Shown here in pieces: positions 7,935-16,079 of a stretch of 64,000 bases of DNA. The notes beneath the pieces were generated by a model. That model was not told where the DNA came from. It made no database searches and saw nothing but the letters and a program-made list of their open reading frames with translations. Numbering within the stretch: position 1 is the first letter of the stretch; each line of letters starts with the position of its first letter. Location of the stretch: NCBI RefSeq assembly GCF_018829635.1, contig NZ_JAHKKG010000008.1:466645-530644 (forward strand). The letters are read 5' to 3'. The position numbers and the translations under genes were made by a program. This DNA is from Paractinoplanes bogorensis (GTDB lineage Bacteria; Actinomycetota; Actinomycetes; Mycobacteriales; Micromonosporaceae).

Positions 7935-8893
7935 TGGCTTCGTCCACCGTCACGTCCGAGCCCGTCGTCGCCAAGCGGCGGCGGGCCGGCCGCCGGCCGG
8001 AAGCCGGGCGGCAGCGGCCCGGCCGCCGGCAGGAACTGATGTGGGCCGCGATCTTCCTGTCGCCCGCGATCGTGGCCCTGGTCGTGCTGCGGGTCGTCCC
8101 GACCGTCGGTGCCGTCGTCCAGAGCCTCTACAAGGCGTTCCCCGGCGGCATCATCCCGGCCACGTTCCACGGCCTGGGCAACTACGAGTCGCTGTTCGCC
8201 GACCCCAACTTCGTCAGCACCATCGTCCGTACGCTGGTCTTCAACGCGATCATCAATCCGTTCCAGATCGTGCTGGCGTTGCTGCTGGCCGTGCTGTTCA
8301 CGCAGAAGATCCCGGCCGTCGGGGTGTGGCGCACGCTGGTCTTCATCCCGATCACCGTGCCGATCGTCGGCTCCTCCATCGCGTGGGGCGCCGCCCTCAA
8401 CCCCGAGGGCCCGGTCAACGCCCTGATCAGCGCGCTCGGCGGCAACCCGCAGCCGTTCCTCACGTCGCCCGACCAGGCCCTGGCCGGCATCATCATGCTG
8501 GCCAGCTGGATCGGCATCGGCTACTGGATGCTGTTCCTCATCTCCGGTCTGCAGGCCATCCCGGAGGAGCTGTACGACGCGGCCAAGATCGACCGGGCCG
8601 GCCCGATCCGCACGTTCTTCAGCATCACCATCCCGATGCTCAAGCGACCGCTGCTGTTCGTGCTGGTCGCCGACACCGTCGCCAACTTCGTGCTGTTCGT
8701 GCCGGTGCAGCTGCTGACCCAGGGCGGGCCGCAGAACAGCACCACGCTGCTGATGTTCGACGCCTACCGGACCACGTACGGCTACGGCAGCCGCAACCTC
8801 GGTGCGGCCGAGGTGGTCATCCTCACCGTCATCATGATCTTCTTCGTGCTCCTGCAGTTCCGGCTGCTGCGCGAGGAGAGGACGCCGCGATGA
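7934..8893 (+). CDS. ABC transporter permease, MalF type
   Basis: 319 residues with about six membrane segments and a basic, Arg-rich cytoplasmic N-terminus (residues 12-35). The EAA loop that contacts the ATPase is seen as ELYDAAKIDRAGPIRTFFSI (about 213-232). Pairs with the MalG-type gene that follows (ATGA overlap). No ATPase gene is in the operon, so it probably uses a shared MsiK-like ATPase, as is common for CUT1 systems in actinomycetes. Confidence 0.88.
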   Translation: MASSTVTSEPVVAKRRRAGRRPEAGRQRPGRRQELMWAAIFLSPAIVALVVLRVVPTVGAVVQSLYKAFPGGIIPATFHGLGNYESLFADPNFVSTIVRTLVFNAIINPFQIVLALLLAVLFTQKIPAVGVWRTLVFIPITVPIVGSSIAWGAALNPEGPVNALISALGGNPQPFLTSPDQALAGIIMLASWIGIGYWMLFLISGLQAIPEELYDAAKIDRAGPIRTFFSITIPMLKRPLLFVLVADTVANFVLFVPVQLLTQGGPQNSTTLLMFDAYRTTYGYGSRNLGAAEVVILTVIMIFFVLLQFRLLREERTPR

Positions 8894-9756
8894 CGACGAC
8901 CCCAGCCCTCCCCGTACGGACGCGCCGGGTCAAGACCTCCACCGTCGTGCTGACCGCCGTGGCCGTCATCGTCGGCGCGGGCTTCGTACTCCCCGCGATC
9001 TGGATCCTCATCGGCTCGTTCCGCCCGAACGCCGAGATCCTCACGACGATGTCCCCGCTGAGCTGGCACCTGGTCATCCCGTCCGAGGTCACCTTCGAGA
9101 ACTACGTGCACCTGCTGGTCGACTCCGGCTTCGCCCGGGCGCTGCTCAACTCGTTCATCGTCTGCATCGCCTCGGTCGCGATCGGCCTGGCCATGTCGGC
9201 GATGGCCGCCTACGCCCTGGCCGTCTACCAGTTCCCCGGCCGCAACCTGATCTTCGCGGTCATCGTGATCAGCTTCATGGTCCCGTTCGAGGCCATCGCG
9301 ATCCCCCTCGCGCAGCAGTTCACCGACTGGGGGCTGGGCAACACGATGACCGGGCTGATCCTGCCCGGCGTGGCCAACGGTCTGGCCATCTTCAACCTGC
9401 GCCAGTACTTCCTGGGCATCCCGCAGTCCTATCGCGAGGCCGCCATGATCGACGGGGCCTCCGAACCGAGAATCCTTTTTTCCCTGTACGCACGTCTCAG
9501 TGGCCCGGCCCTGACCAACTCGGCGCTGCTGATCTTCCTCGGCCAGTGGACCGCGTTCCTGTGGCCGCTGCTGATCGTCAGCGACCAGAAGCTGCAACTC
9601 GCCCCGGTCGCGCTGGCCGGCACCTTCGGCGAGCACGCCGCCGACTACGGGCAGAACTTCGCCGGCACCATCGTGCTGACCCTGGTTCCCGCGGTCAGCA
9701 TGTTCGTGCTCCAGCGCTTCTTCGGGCGGCTCTCGATCGGAAGTGGAGAGAAGTGA
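8890..9756 (+). CDS. ABC transporter permease, MalG type
   Basis: 288 residues, six predicted membrane segments. The EAA loop reads YREAAMIDGASEPRILFSLY, degenerate toward its end compared with the usual form. Start ATG 8890 overlaps the previous stop (ATGA), and its own stop overlaps the ribokinase start (GTGA). Together with the preceding permease and the lipoprotein it forms the importer of the nucleoside operon. Confidence 0.88.
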   Translation: MTTTPALPVRTRRVKTSTVVLTAVAVIVGAGFVLPAIWILIGSFRPNAEILTTMSPLSWHLVIPSEVTFENYVHLLVDSGFARALLNSFIVCIASVAIGLAMSAMAAYALAVYQFPGRNLIFAVIVISFMVPFEAIAIPLAQQFTDWGLGNTMTGLILPGVANGLAIFNLRQYFLGIPQSYREAAMIDGASEPRILFSLYARLSGPALTNSALLIFLGQWTAFLWPLLIVSDQKLQLAPVALAGTFGEHAADYGQNFAGTIVLTLVPAVSMFVLQRFFGRLSIGSGEK

Positions 9757-10706
9757 GCAAATTCCTTCCCGGTACGGCGGGCATCATCGTCGTCGGATCC
9801 GCCAACCAGGACTACATCGTCCGAGTGGCCGAACCGCCGGGACCGGGCGAGACCGTACTGGCCACCGATCTGCTCAACCAGCCCGGCGGCAAGGGGGCCA
9901 ACCAGGCCGTGGCGATGGCCCGGCTGCGGGGCGACGTCAGCTTCGTGGCCTCGGTCGGTGACGACGCCGACGGCGCCCAGCTGATCCGCGAACTGCGGTC
10001 CGAGGGCGTCGACACCACCAGCGTCGAGATCATCAGCCGCGGCCGTACGGGACTGGCCCTGGTCCTGGTCTACGACTCGGGCGAGAACTCGATCACCGTG
10101 GTGCCCGGCACCAACTTCGCGCTGACCAGTGAGCGGGTCCACCGTACGGTCAGCCGGATCGCCGCCGAGACCGGCGCCGCCACCATGGTGGCCCAGGCCG
10201 AGGTGCTGCCCGAGATCATCACCGCCGCCATCACGGCGGCGGCCGCGGCCGGGGCCCGGGTCATCCTCAACCTCGCCCCCTACCAGCCGGTGGCCGCCGA
10301 ACTGCTGGCCCACTGCGATCCGCTCGTGCTCAACGAGGCCGAGGCCAGCGGCCTGCTCGGCTGGGAGGTGCGGGGCGCCGAAGCGGCCCTGCGGGCGGTC
10401 ACCGAGCTGCGGTCGCAGACCCGCTCGGTGGTCGTCACCGTCGGCGCCGAAGGGGCGTGCTGGGCCGACGCCGACGACAGCGGTCATGTCCCGGCGCCGA
10501 GACCCACGGCCGTCGTCGACACCACCGGCGCCGGCGATGCCTTCGTCGGCGCGCTCGCGGTCCGGCTCACCTCCGGCGACACCCTGAAGGAGGCGGTGAC
10601 CGTCGGCGTGCGCGCCGGAACCTTCGCGGTGCAGAGCCCCGGCGCCCAGTCGTCGTATCCTTCGCCGGCGGACCTCGGACTCGAGCCCGCCGAGATCCAC
10701 CCCTAG
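9753..10706 (+). CDS. rbsK: Ribokinase (PfkB family)
   Basis: 317 residues from GTG 9753 (GGAG upstream). PfkB signature 1 appears as QPGGKGANQAVAMARL (about residues 46-61) and signature 2 as DTTGAGDAFVGALA with the catalytic Asp near residue 261. It phosphorylates ribose released by the nucleoside hydrolase to ribose 5-phosphate. The stop is TAG at 10704-10706: TA is the target duplication and G is the first base of the adjoining MITE-like element. Without the element the stop would be TAA, so the protein is unchanged. Confidence 0.87.
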   Translation: MSKFLPGTAGIIVVGSANQDYIVRVAEPPGPGETVLATDLLNQPGGKGANQAVAMARLRGDVSFVASVGDDADGAQLIRELRSEGVDTTSVEIISRGRTGLALVLVYDSGENSITVVPGTNFALTSERVHRTVSRIAAETGAATMVAQAEVLPEIITAAITAAAAAGARVILNLAPYQPVAAELLAHCDPLVLNEAEASGLLGWEVRGAEAALRAVTELRSQTRSVVVTVGAEGACWADADDSGHVPAPRPTAVVDTTGAGDAFVGALAVRLTSGDTLKEAVTVGVRAGTFAVQSPGAQSSYPSPADLGLEPAEIHP

Positions 10707-10803
10707 GGTCTGTGTCGAAGTGGGAGACGGGCTGCGGCGTGGCCCAGCGGCCAGACGACACCTGGACCTCGCCTCGCTCCGGCCCCCACTTCGACACAGA
10801 CCC
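10706..10803. mobile_element. 98-bp MITE-like element with 19-bp terminal inverted repeats
   Basis: GGGTCTGTGTCGAAGTGGG at 10706-10724 is repeated as its exact reverse complement at 10785-10803, enclosing 60 nt. The dinucleotide TA flanks both ends (10704-10705 and 10804-10805), the target duplication left by IS630/Tc1-type transposases. No reading frame inside. Removing the element and one TA gives ...CCC TAA GGAG..., which would place the ribokinase stop directly against the LacI ribosome site. This reconstructs the ancestral junction and argues for a real insertion. No second copy was seen in the window. Confidence 0.75.
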
Positions 10804-10817
10804 TAAGGAGCGCCACC

Positions 10818-11858
10818 TTGGCAGTAACCCGCTCGGATGTGGCGCGCGCCGCCGGCGTCTCCCCGGCCGTGGTCAGTTACGTCCTCAACAACGGACCACG
10901 GCCGGTGGCCACCCACACCCGCGAACGGGTCCTGGCCGCGATCGACGAACTCGGCTACCGGCCCAATGCGATCGCCAGCGCGCTGCGCGGAGGCAGCACG
11001 CAGACGGTCGGCCTGCTCACGCCGAACCGCAGCAACCCGTTCTACGGGGCGCTGGCCGAGGAGATCGAGCGCACGCTGACCGAGCAGGGCTACCTGACCC
11101 TGACGGCCAGCACGTACGGCTACCGATCGAGCGAGGAACGCCTGCTCCAGACGTTCATCGACCGCCAGACCGACGGCCTGATCATCACGTCCGGGGTGTC
11201 GCTGTCCGGCCCCGCACTGTCCGGCGTCGAGCAGTCGGTGCTGGTGCTCGAGGAACGCCCGGAGAGCCCGCTGTCCACGCTCAGCATGGACGACGAGGGT
11301 GACGCGGCCCGCGCCGTCGACCACCTCCAGGTCCACGGCCACGACCTGATCGGTTGCATCGTCGGCCCGCCCTACGTCAGCACCGACGGTCTGCGCCTGT
11401 CCGGGTGGCGCGAGCAGCAACGGCGGACCGGCCGGCCCGCCTCGGACGGCCTGGTCGCGCTGGCCGACGCGGGGGAGGAGGGCGGCTACCAGGCGGCCGG
11501 CCTGCTGCTGAGCGAGCACGGCCGGCCGTGGGCGGTCTACGGGCGCCGCCCGACCGCCCTGTTCGTGGCCTCCGACGTCCAGGCGTTCGGCGCGCTGCAC
11601 GCCTGCTGGGAGCTGGGCCTGCGGGTCCCGGACGACGTGGCCCTGGTGTCGATGGGCGGCACCCGGGGGGCCCGCTTCACGATCCCGCCGCTGACCACGA
11701 TGCGCCAGGACGTCGAATACCTGGCCCGCAGCGCGTGTACCCGGCTGCTCGAGGAGATCCGCACGCCCGGCCTCCCACCCGCACACGTCCGACTGACCGG
11801 CAACCTGGTGGTGGGCCACACCTGCGGCTGCTCCCCGTACGGCGTCATCCGGCGATGA
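10818..11858 (+). CDS. LacI-family transcriptional regulator
   Basis: 346 residues from TTG 10818, preceded by AAGGAG at 10805-10810. N-terminal HTH (VTRSDVARAAGVSPAVVSYVLNN, residues 3-25) and hinge (YRPNAIASALRGGST), then a periplasmic-binding-like sensor domain (VGLLTPNRSNPFYGALAEEIE). The C-terminus ends in a CGCSP segment. Last gene of the nucleoside operon and probably its repressor, with a nucleoside, ribose or derivative as ligand (inferred). Convergent with the second CUT1 cluster; only 14 nt separate the stops. Confidence 0.9.
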   Translation: MAVTRSDVARAAGVSPAVVSYVLNNGPRPVATHTRERVLAAIDELGYRPNAIASALRGGSTQTVGLLTPNRSNPFYGALAEEIERTLTEQGYLTLTASTYGYRSSEERLLQTFIDRQTDGLIITSGVSLSGPALSGVEQSVLVLEERPESPLSTLSMDDEGDAARAVDHLQVHGHDLIGCIVGPPYVSTDGLRLSGWREQQRRTGRPASDGLVALADAGEEGGYQAAGLLLSEHGRPWAVYGRRPTALFVASDVQAFGALHACWELGLRVPDDVALVSMGGTRGARFTIPPLTTMRQDVEYLARSACTRLLEEIRTPGLPPAHVRLTGNLVVGHTCGCSPYGVIRR

Positions 11859-11872
11859 TCAGCTCGGCGGGG

Positions 11873-12688
11873 TCAGCCCTTGACGGCTCCGGTGAGGCCG
11901 CCGACGATGCGGCGCTCGAAGAGGCTGAAGAACACCAGGGCCGGGATCATCGACAGCGACGTGAAGGCCAGCACCTTGGCCGTGTCGACGGAGTACTGCG
12001 AGGCGAAGGCCTGCACGCCCAGCGGCAGGGTGAAACTGTCCTGGTCGTTGAGGATGAACAGCGGCAGCAGATAGCTGTTCCAGCTGCCGATGAAGGCCAG
12101 GATCCCGGTGGTGATCAGGCCCGGCACCGACAGCGGGAGCACCATGCGCCAGAAGAAGCCGAGCCGGCTGCACCGGTCGATGGCCGCGGCCTCCTCGATC
12201 TCCTTGGGGATGGCCCGCAGGAACGGGACCAGGATGATGATCGTGGTGGGCAGTCCGAAGGCGATCTGGGGGAGGATGACACCGGGCAGCGTGTTCACCA
12301 GGCCCAGGTTCTTCACCAGGATGTAGAGCGGCGTGATGGCGACCGTGGCCGGGAACATGAGTCCCGCGGCGAACAGGGCGTACATCGCGCCCCGGCCCCG
12401 GAAGCTGTATCGGGCCAGGACGTAGCTGGCCATGACGCCCAGCGTGACGACGGCGACGGTGGTGACGACCGCCGCGATCGTCGAGTTGCCGACCTGACGC
12501 CAGAAGGTGTCGCTGGCCAGGATCTCGGTGTAGTTGCCGGTCACCCACGGGTCGGGCAGACCGGCCGGGTAGGTGGTGATCTGCGAGTTGGTCCGGAAGC
12601 CGCCGACGATGATGTAGATGACCGGCCCGAGCATGAGGCCGATCAGCATCAGGGCGACGAGGTAGACGATGGAGTTGCGCCGGCCCAT
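11873..12688 (-). CDS. ABC transporter permease, MalG type (second CUT1 system)
   Basis: 271 residues with six membrane segments. EAA loop: EIEEAAAIDRCSRLGFFWRM (about 163-182). Third gene of a binding protein-MalF-MalG unit transcribed leftward, two nt after the MalF-type stop. The system lies near GH62 and probably imports an oligosaccharide released from plant cell walls; no ATPase gene is present. Confidence 0.88.
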   Translation of the reverse strand: MGRRNSIVYLVALMLIGLMLGPVIYIIVGGFRTNSQITTYPAGLPDPWVTGNYTEILASDTFWRQVGNSTIAAVVTTVAVVTLGVMASYVLARYSFRGRGAMYALFAAGLMFPATVAITPLYILVKNLGLVNTLPGVILPQIAFGLPTTIIILVPFLRAIPKEIEEAAAIDRCSRLGFFWRMVLPLSVPGLITTGILAFIGSWNSYLLPLFILNDQDSFTLPLGVQAFASQYSVDTAKVLAFTSLSMIPALVFFSLFERRIVGGLTGAVKG

Positions 12689-12690
12689 GT

Positions 12691-13662
12691 CTACCGCCCC
12701 TCGGTGAGCGCGCCCTCGGTGTCCCGGCGCAGAACGAAGCGCTGGTAGATCAGCGCGATGATCATGGAGATGACGAAGAGCACGACCGCCACCGCGTTGC
12801 CGTAGCCGTAGTTACCGGCGTTGCGGCCCTCGGTGACCATGTACGTGGCCATCGTGGACGTTCCGGCGGTCGACGAGACGTACTGGCCCCAGATGATGTA
12901 GACGAGATCGAAAAGCTGCAGCGAGCCGATGATCGACAGGAACGCCCAGATCCGGATGGTCGGCCCGAGCAGGGGCAGCGTGATGTGCCGCTGGGTCTGC
13001 CAGAACGAGGCGCCGTCGACCGCGGCCGCCTCGGACAGCTCGTCCGGGATGTTCTGCATGCCGGCCAGGAACAGGATCACCGCGAACCCGACGTACTTCC
13101 AGACCAGGATGAACATCAGCGACCAGATGGCCAGGCGCGGATTCGCCAGCCAGTCCGCGGCCAGCCCGCCCAGGCCGAGCGAGCGCAGCACGTCGTTGCC
13201 GGCCCCGTTGGTCTGCAGGATGAGGGCCCACGCGGTTCCGGTGATGACCTCCGAGATCACGTACGGGACGAAAATGAGCACCCGGATGACGGACTGCCCA
13301 CGCATCCGCCGATTGAGGAGCAGCGCCAGCCCCACCGCGACAGGTCCCTGCAGCACGAGGGACAGCACGACGATCTGGAAGTTGTGCCAGAGCGCCTCGT
13401 GGAACAGCGTGTCCTGCAGGATGGTGACGTAGTTGTCGAGCCCGACGAAGTTGGTCGGCCGCCCGAAGCCCTTCCAGCGGTAGAAGCCGTAGTAGGCGGC
13501 CATCAGCACCGGGAAGATCACGAAACCGGCGAAGACCAGGATCGCCGGGCCGGACAGCGCCACGATCTCGAGGCGCTGGGCCCAGCCGATGCCGCGCCGG
13601 CGCGGCCGCACCGGAGGCGGCGCCTGCACGCCGCCTCCGTCCCGTAGACGGGTGACCGTCAC
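12691..13662 (-). CDS. ABC transporter permease, MalF type (second CUT1 system)
   Basis: 323 residues from GTG 13662 with AAGGG upstream, two nt after the binding-protein stop. Arg/Pro-rich cytoplasmic N-terminus and about six membrane spans. EAA loop: ELSEAAAVDGASFWQTQRHI (about 205-224), close to consensus. Works with the genes on either side. Confidence 0.88.
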   Translation of the reverse strand: MTVTRLRDGGGVQAPPPVRPRRRGIGWAQRLEIVALSGPAILVFAGFVIFPVLMAAYYGFYRWKGFGRPTNFVGLDNYVTILQDTLFHEALWHNFQIVVLSLVLQGPVAVGLALLLNRRMRGQSVIRVLIFVPYVISEVITGTAWALILQTNGAGNDVLRSLGLGGLAADWLANPRLAIWSLMFILVWKYVGFAVILFLAGMQNIPDELSEAAAVDGASFWQTQRHITLPLLGPTIRIWAFLSIIGSLQLFDLVYIIWGQYVSSTAGTSTMATYMVTEGRNAGNYGYGNAVAVVLFVISMIIALIYQRFVLRRDTEGALTEGR

Positions 13663-13664
13663 GC

Positions 13665-14960
13665 TCAGCCCTTCTTGGCCGCGTCGTTCACGGCCTGGAT
13701 GATCCCGGCCACGTCGCCCTTGCCGGCCAGCAGGTTGACCACGCCGACGTTGAGGGCGTTGCCGACGTTCTGCCCGTACACCGTGTCGAGCCACTGCGAG
13801 ACGTACGGGGCCTTGTTGTAGGCCTCGAGCACCGCCTTGAGGTAGTCCTCGGTCACCGCGCCCTGGGCCTGCTTGCTGACCGGCAGCGAGTTGAAGGCCT
13901 TGTAGTACGCCTCCTGCAGCGGTTGGGTGAGGATGTAGTTGAGGAAGTCGGCGCACTCCTTGGGGGCCTGGGCCGAGCACGAGAAGCCGTCGGCGCCACC
14001 CATGATCGCGGCGGGGTCGCCCTGGCCCCCGGACACCGCCGGGAACGGGAAGAATCCGAGGTCGGGCAACGGCTTCTTGTCCTTGGTCAGGCCGGCGATC
14101 ACGCCCGGGTCCCACGAGCCCATCAGCTCCATGCCCGCCTTGCCGTTGGCCACCAGACCGGCCGAGCTGCCGGCGCCCTGCTGCGCCGAGGTGGTCAGGA
14201 AGCCGTCGTTGAACGGCTTGGTGTCGGCGAACGCCTTCAGGTCCTGGCCCGCCTTGGTCCAGCAGGGATCGCTGAAGTTCTTGTCCTTGGCCGCCGCGTC
14301 GAGCGAATCCTTGCTGCAGGCGCGCAGGGCGAAGAAGTAGTACCAGTGGGCGGCGGGCCAGGCGTCCTTGGCGCCGAGCGCGATCGGCGTCCCGTTGGCC
14401 TTGAGCTTGCTCGCGGCCGCGCTGAGCTCCTCCATGGTGGTCGGTGCCGCGGTCACGCCGGCCTTGGTGAAGGTGTCTTTGCTGTACCAGAAACCGCCGG
14501 GAAGGATCGAGACCGGGACGGCGTACGTCTTGCCGTCGACCTGCCCGGTGCCCAGGGCGGCGTCGCCGATCGCCTGCTTCGTCTCGGCCGTGACGTCGTC
14601 GGTGATGTCCTTGAGCTGACCCGCCTCGACCATCGCGGCCATCTTGCCGCCGCCGCGCTGCAGGAAGATGTCCGGCGCGGAGCCGGAGTTGAGCGAGGTC
14701 TGCAGCTTGCCGTCCAGATCCTCGTTCTGGATCGACTGGATCTTGATGGTGACGTTGGGGTGGGCGGTGTGGAAGTCGGCCACGGCCTTTTCCCAGTACG
14801 CCTTGCCCGGGCCGGTCGTCGAGTTGTGCCAGAGCGTCATCGTGACGGCGCCGCCCGAACCGGAGCCGCCTTCGTCGTCGTCACCACCGCTGCAGGCGGC
14901 CAGCCCGGCCGTGCTCAGAACCAGGGCGGCGGTCGCGGCCAGAAATCGTCTAGGCGCCAT
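13665..14960 (-). CDS. Sugar ABC transporter substrate-binding lipoprotein
   Basis: 431 residues from ATG 14960 (GAGGTGA upstream); an upstream in-frame start at 15038 would precede the signal peptide and is rejected. Signal peptide MAPRRFLAATAALVLS and lipobox LAAC at about 19-22, then a family 1 binding-protein fold (TMTLWHNSTTGPGKAYWEKAV). First gene of the second CUT1 unit. Palindromes typical of LacI-family sites lie upstream (14979-15123). Likely ligand is an oligosaccharide, given GH62 nearby. Confidence 0.88.
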   Translation of the reverse strand: MAPRRFLAATAALVLSTAGLAACSGGDDDEGGSGSGGAVTMTLWHNSTTGPGKAYWEKAVADFHTAHPNVTIKIQSIQNEDLDGKLQTSLNSGSAPDIFLQRGGGKMAAMVEAGQLKDITDDVTAETKQAIGDAALGTGQVDGKTYAVPVSILPGGFWYSKDTFTKAGVTAAPTTMEELSAAASKLKANGTPIALGAKDAWPAAHWYYFFALRACSKDSLDAAAKDKNFSDPCWTKAGQDLKAFADTKPFNDGFLTTSAQQGAGSSAGLVANGKAGMELMGSWDPGVIAGLTKDKKPLPDLGFFPFPAVSGGQGDPAAIMGGADGFSCSAQAPKECADFLNYILTQPLQEAYYKAFNSLPVSKQAQGAVTEDYLKAVLEAYNKAPYVSQWLDTVYGQNVGNALNVGVVNLLAGKGDVAGIIQAVNDAAKKG

Positions 14961-14978
14961 AAAAGTCACCTCTCGGAA

Positions 14979-15123
14979 CCGAAAGTTTCGGAGTGTTTCC
15001 GGAATGTGAAGCCAAGCTATGAAGTGATCAATGTGCATTTCAAGATGTCTGAGCCGATGAGATGGAAGTGTCGTTAACGTGTATTCACCGGGTTGCCGCC
15101 TGGCCAGAGAACTGAAACGTTTC
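14979..15123. promoter_or_regulatory. CG-centred and G-centred palindromes upstream of CUT1 operon
   Basis: CCGAAA-G-TTTCGG at 14979-14991 lies just upstream of the binding-protein start. CGTTAACG at 15072-15079 and GAAACGTTTC at 15114-15123 follow further up. The last two have the CG-centred or AT-rich symmetry of LacI-family operators, standard control sites for CUT1 sugar transporters. No LacI gene is linked to this operon on its 5' side, so the regulator may be elsewhere. Confidence 0.5.
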
Positions 15124-15164
15124 GCAATCGTCCGGAAGTTGCATCAGGTCGGTGCAGGGGGAAG

Positions 15165-16079
15165 GGAAGGTTTGCCGCCGCCCCGGGAGGCCCGGGCGGT
15201 GGCGAGGCTGCGGCCCTGGCGGCGGCCCACGCCGACGGCGTCGTGCACCGCGACGTCAAACCGGCGAACGTCATGGTGACCAGCTCCGGGGTGAAGCTGG
15301 TGGACTTCTGCATCTCGGCCGCGGTCGGCGCGTTCGACGACGGTGGAGGCCAGTTGCTGGGCACCCCGGCCTAACTGGCGCCGGAGCGCCTCGAGGGCGG
15401 CCCGGTCCGTCCGGCGACCGACGTCTACGCCCTGGGCCTCCTGATCTACCTCGCCCTGACCGGTCGGATGCCGTGGCAGGCGGCGACCGTCACGCAGATG
15501 GTCCGGGCCCATGTCTACGCGAAGCCCGCGCCGCTCCCGGCGATCCCCGGCCTGCCGTCCGCGGTCATCCGGCTCGTGACGCGTTGCCTGGCCAAGAACC
15601 TGGCCGAGCGGCCCAGCGCGATCGAGGTCGCCGAGGTGCTGGGTGAGGTGGCGGGTCTGCCGTCGACCGCCCTGATGCGGAGCGCCACCGCGCCCACGGT
15701 GTCCCTGCCGCCGATGAGGAGCCGGCGACCCGGTCGTGCGGTGCTGATCGGTGCCGGGGCCGCCGCCGGTCTGCTGCTCGCGGGCGGTGTCTGGTGGGCC
15801 GGCGACGGCGGGACCGAGCCGGCCGGGGCGGTCGTGGCGACGCCTCCGGCCGCCACCGGCCGTGCGCCCGAGGCCCGGCCGTCCAGGACGACGACCGGGC
15901 CTACCGTACGGGCGGTGGCGGTTCAGCGTGAGCAGGCTGATCCCGTACGGGCGAAATCCGCTCGGCGTGAGCGGGCCGAACCCGTACGGGGGAAGCCGCC
16001 GAAGGCGCCCAAAAAGCCTGCGCCGAAACACCAACCCGGACCCAGGCCTGGGAAGAAGGGCGTCAGCGCTGCCGGGTGA
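15165..16079 (+). pseudogene. Decayed Ser/Thr protein kinase (PknB-type)
   Basis: Remnant of a membrane Ser/Thr kinase. The N-lobe with the glycine loop and ATP-binding Lys is missing. GLPPPREARAVARL is read in one frame and ALAAAHADGVVHRDVKPANV in another, consistent with loss of one base near 15210. The DFG motif is DFC (at about 15306). TAA at 15372 replaces the Tyr codon of the conserved GTPAYLAPERL. Downstream the C-lobe continues intact (DVYALGLLIYLALTGRMPW), followed by a membrane segment and a Pro/Arg-rich tail ending at 16079. It overlaps the GH62 3' end by 17 nt. A functional product is very unlikely. Confidence 0.85.

Noticed and set aside
10706..10803. A simple rho-independent terminator instead of a MITE
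   Set aside because: The arms are 19 bp with a 60-nt interior, no U-tract follows, and TA flanks both ends with a clean ancestral junction. A mobile element explains more, although termination activity is still possible.
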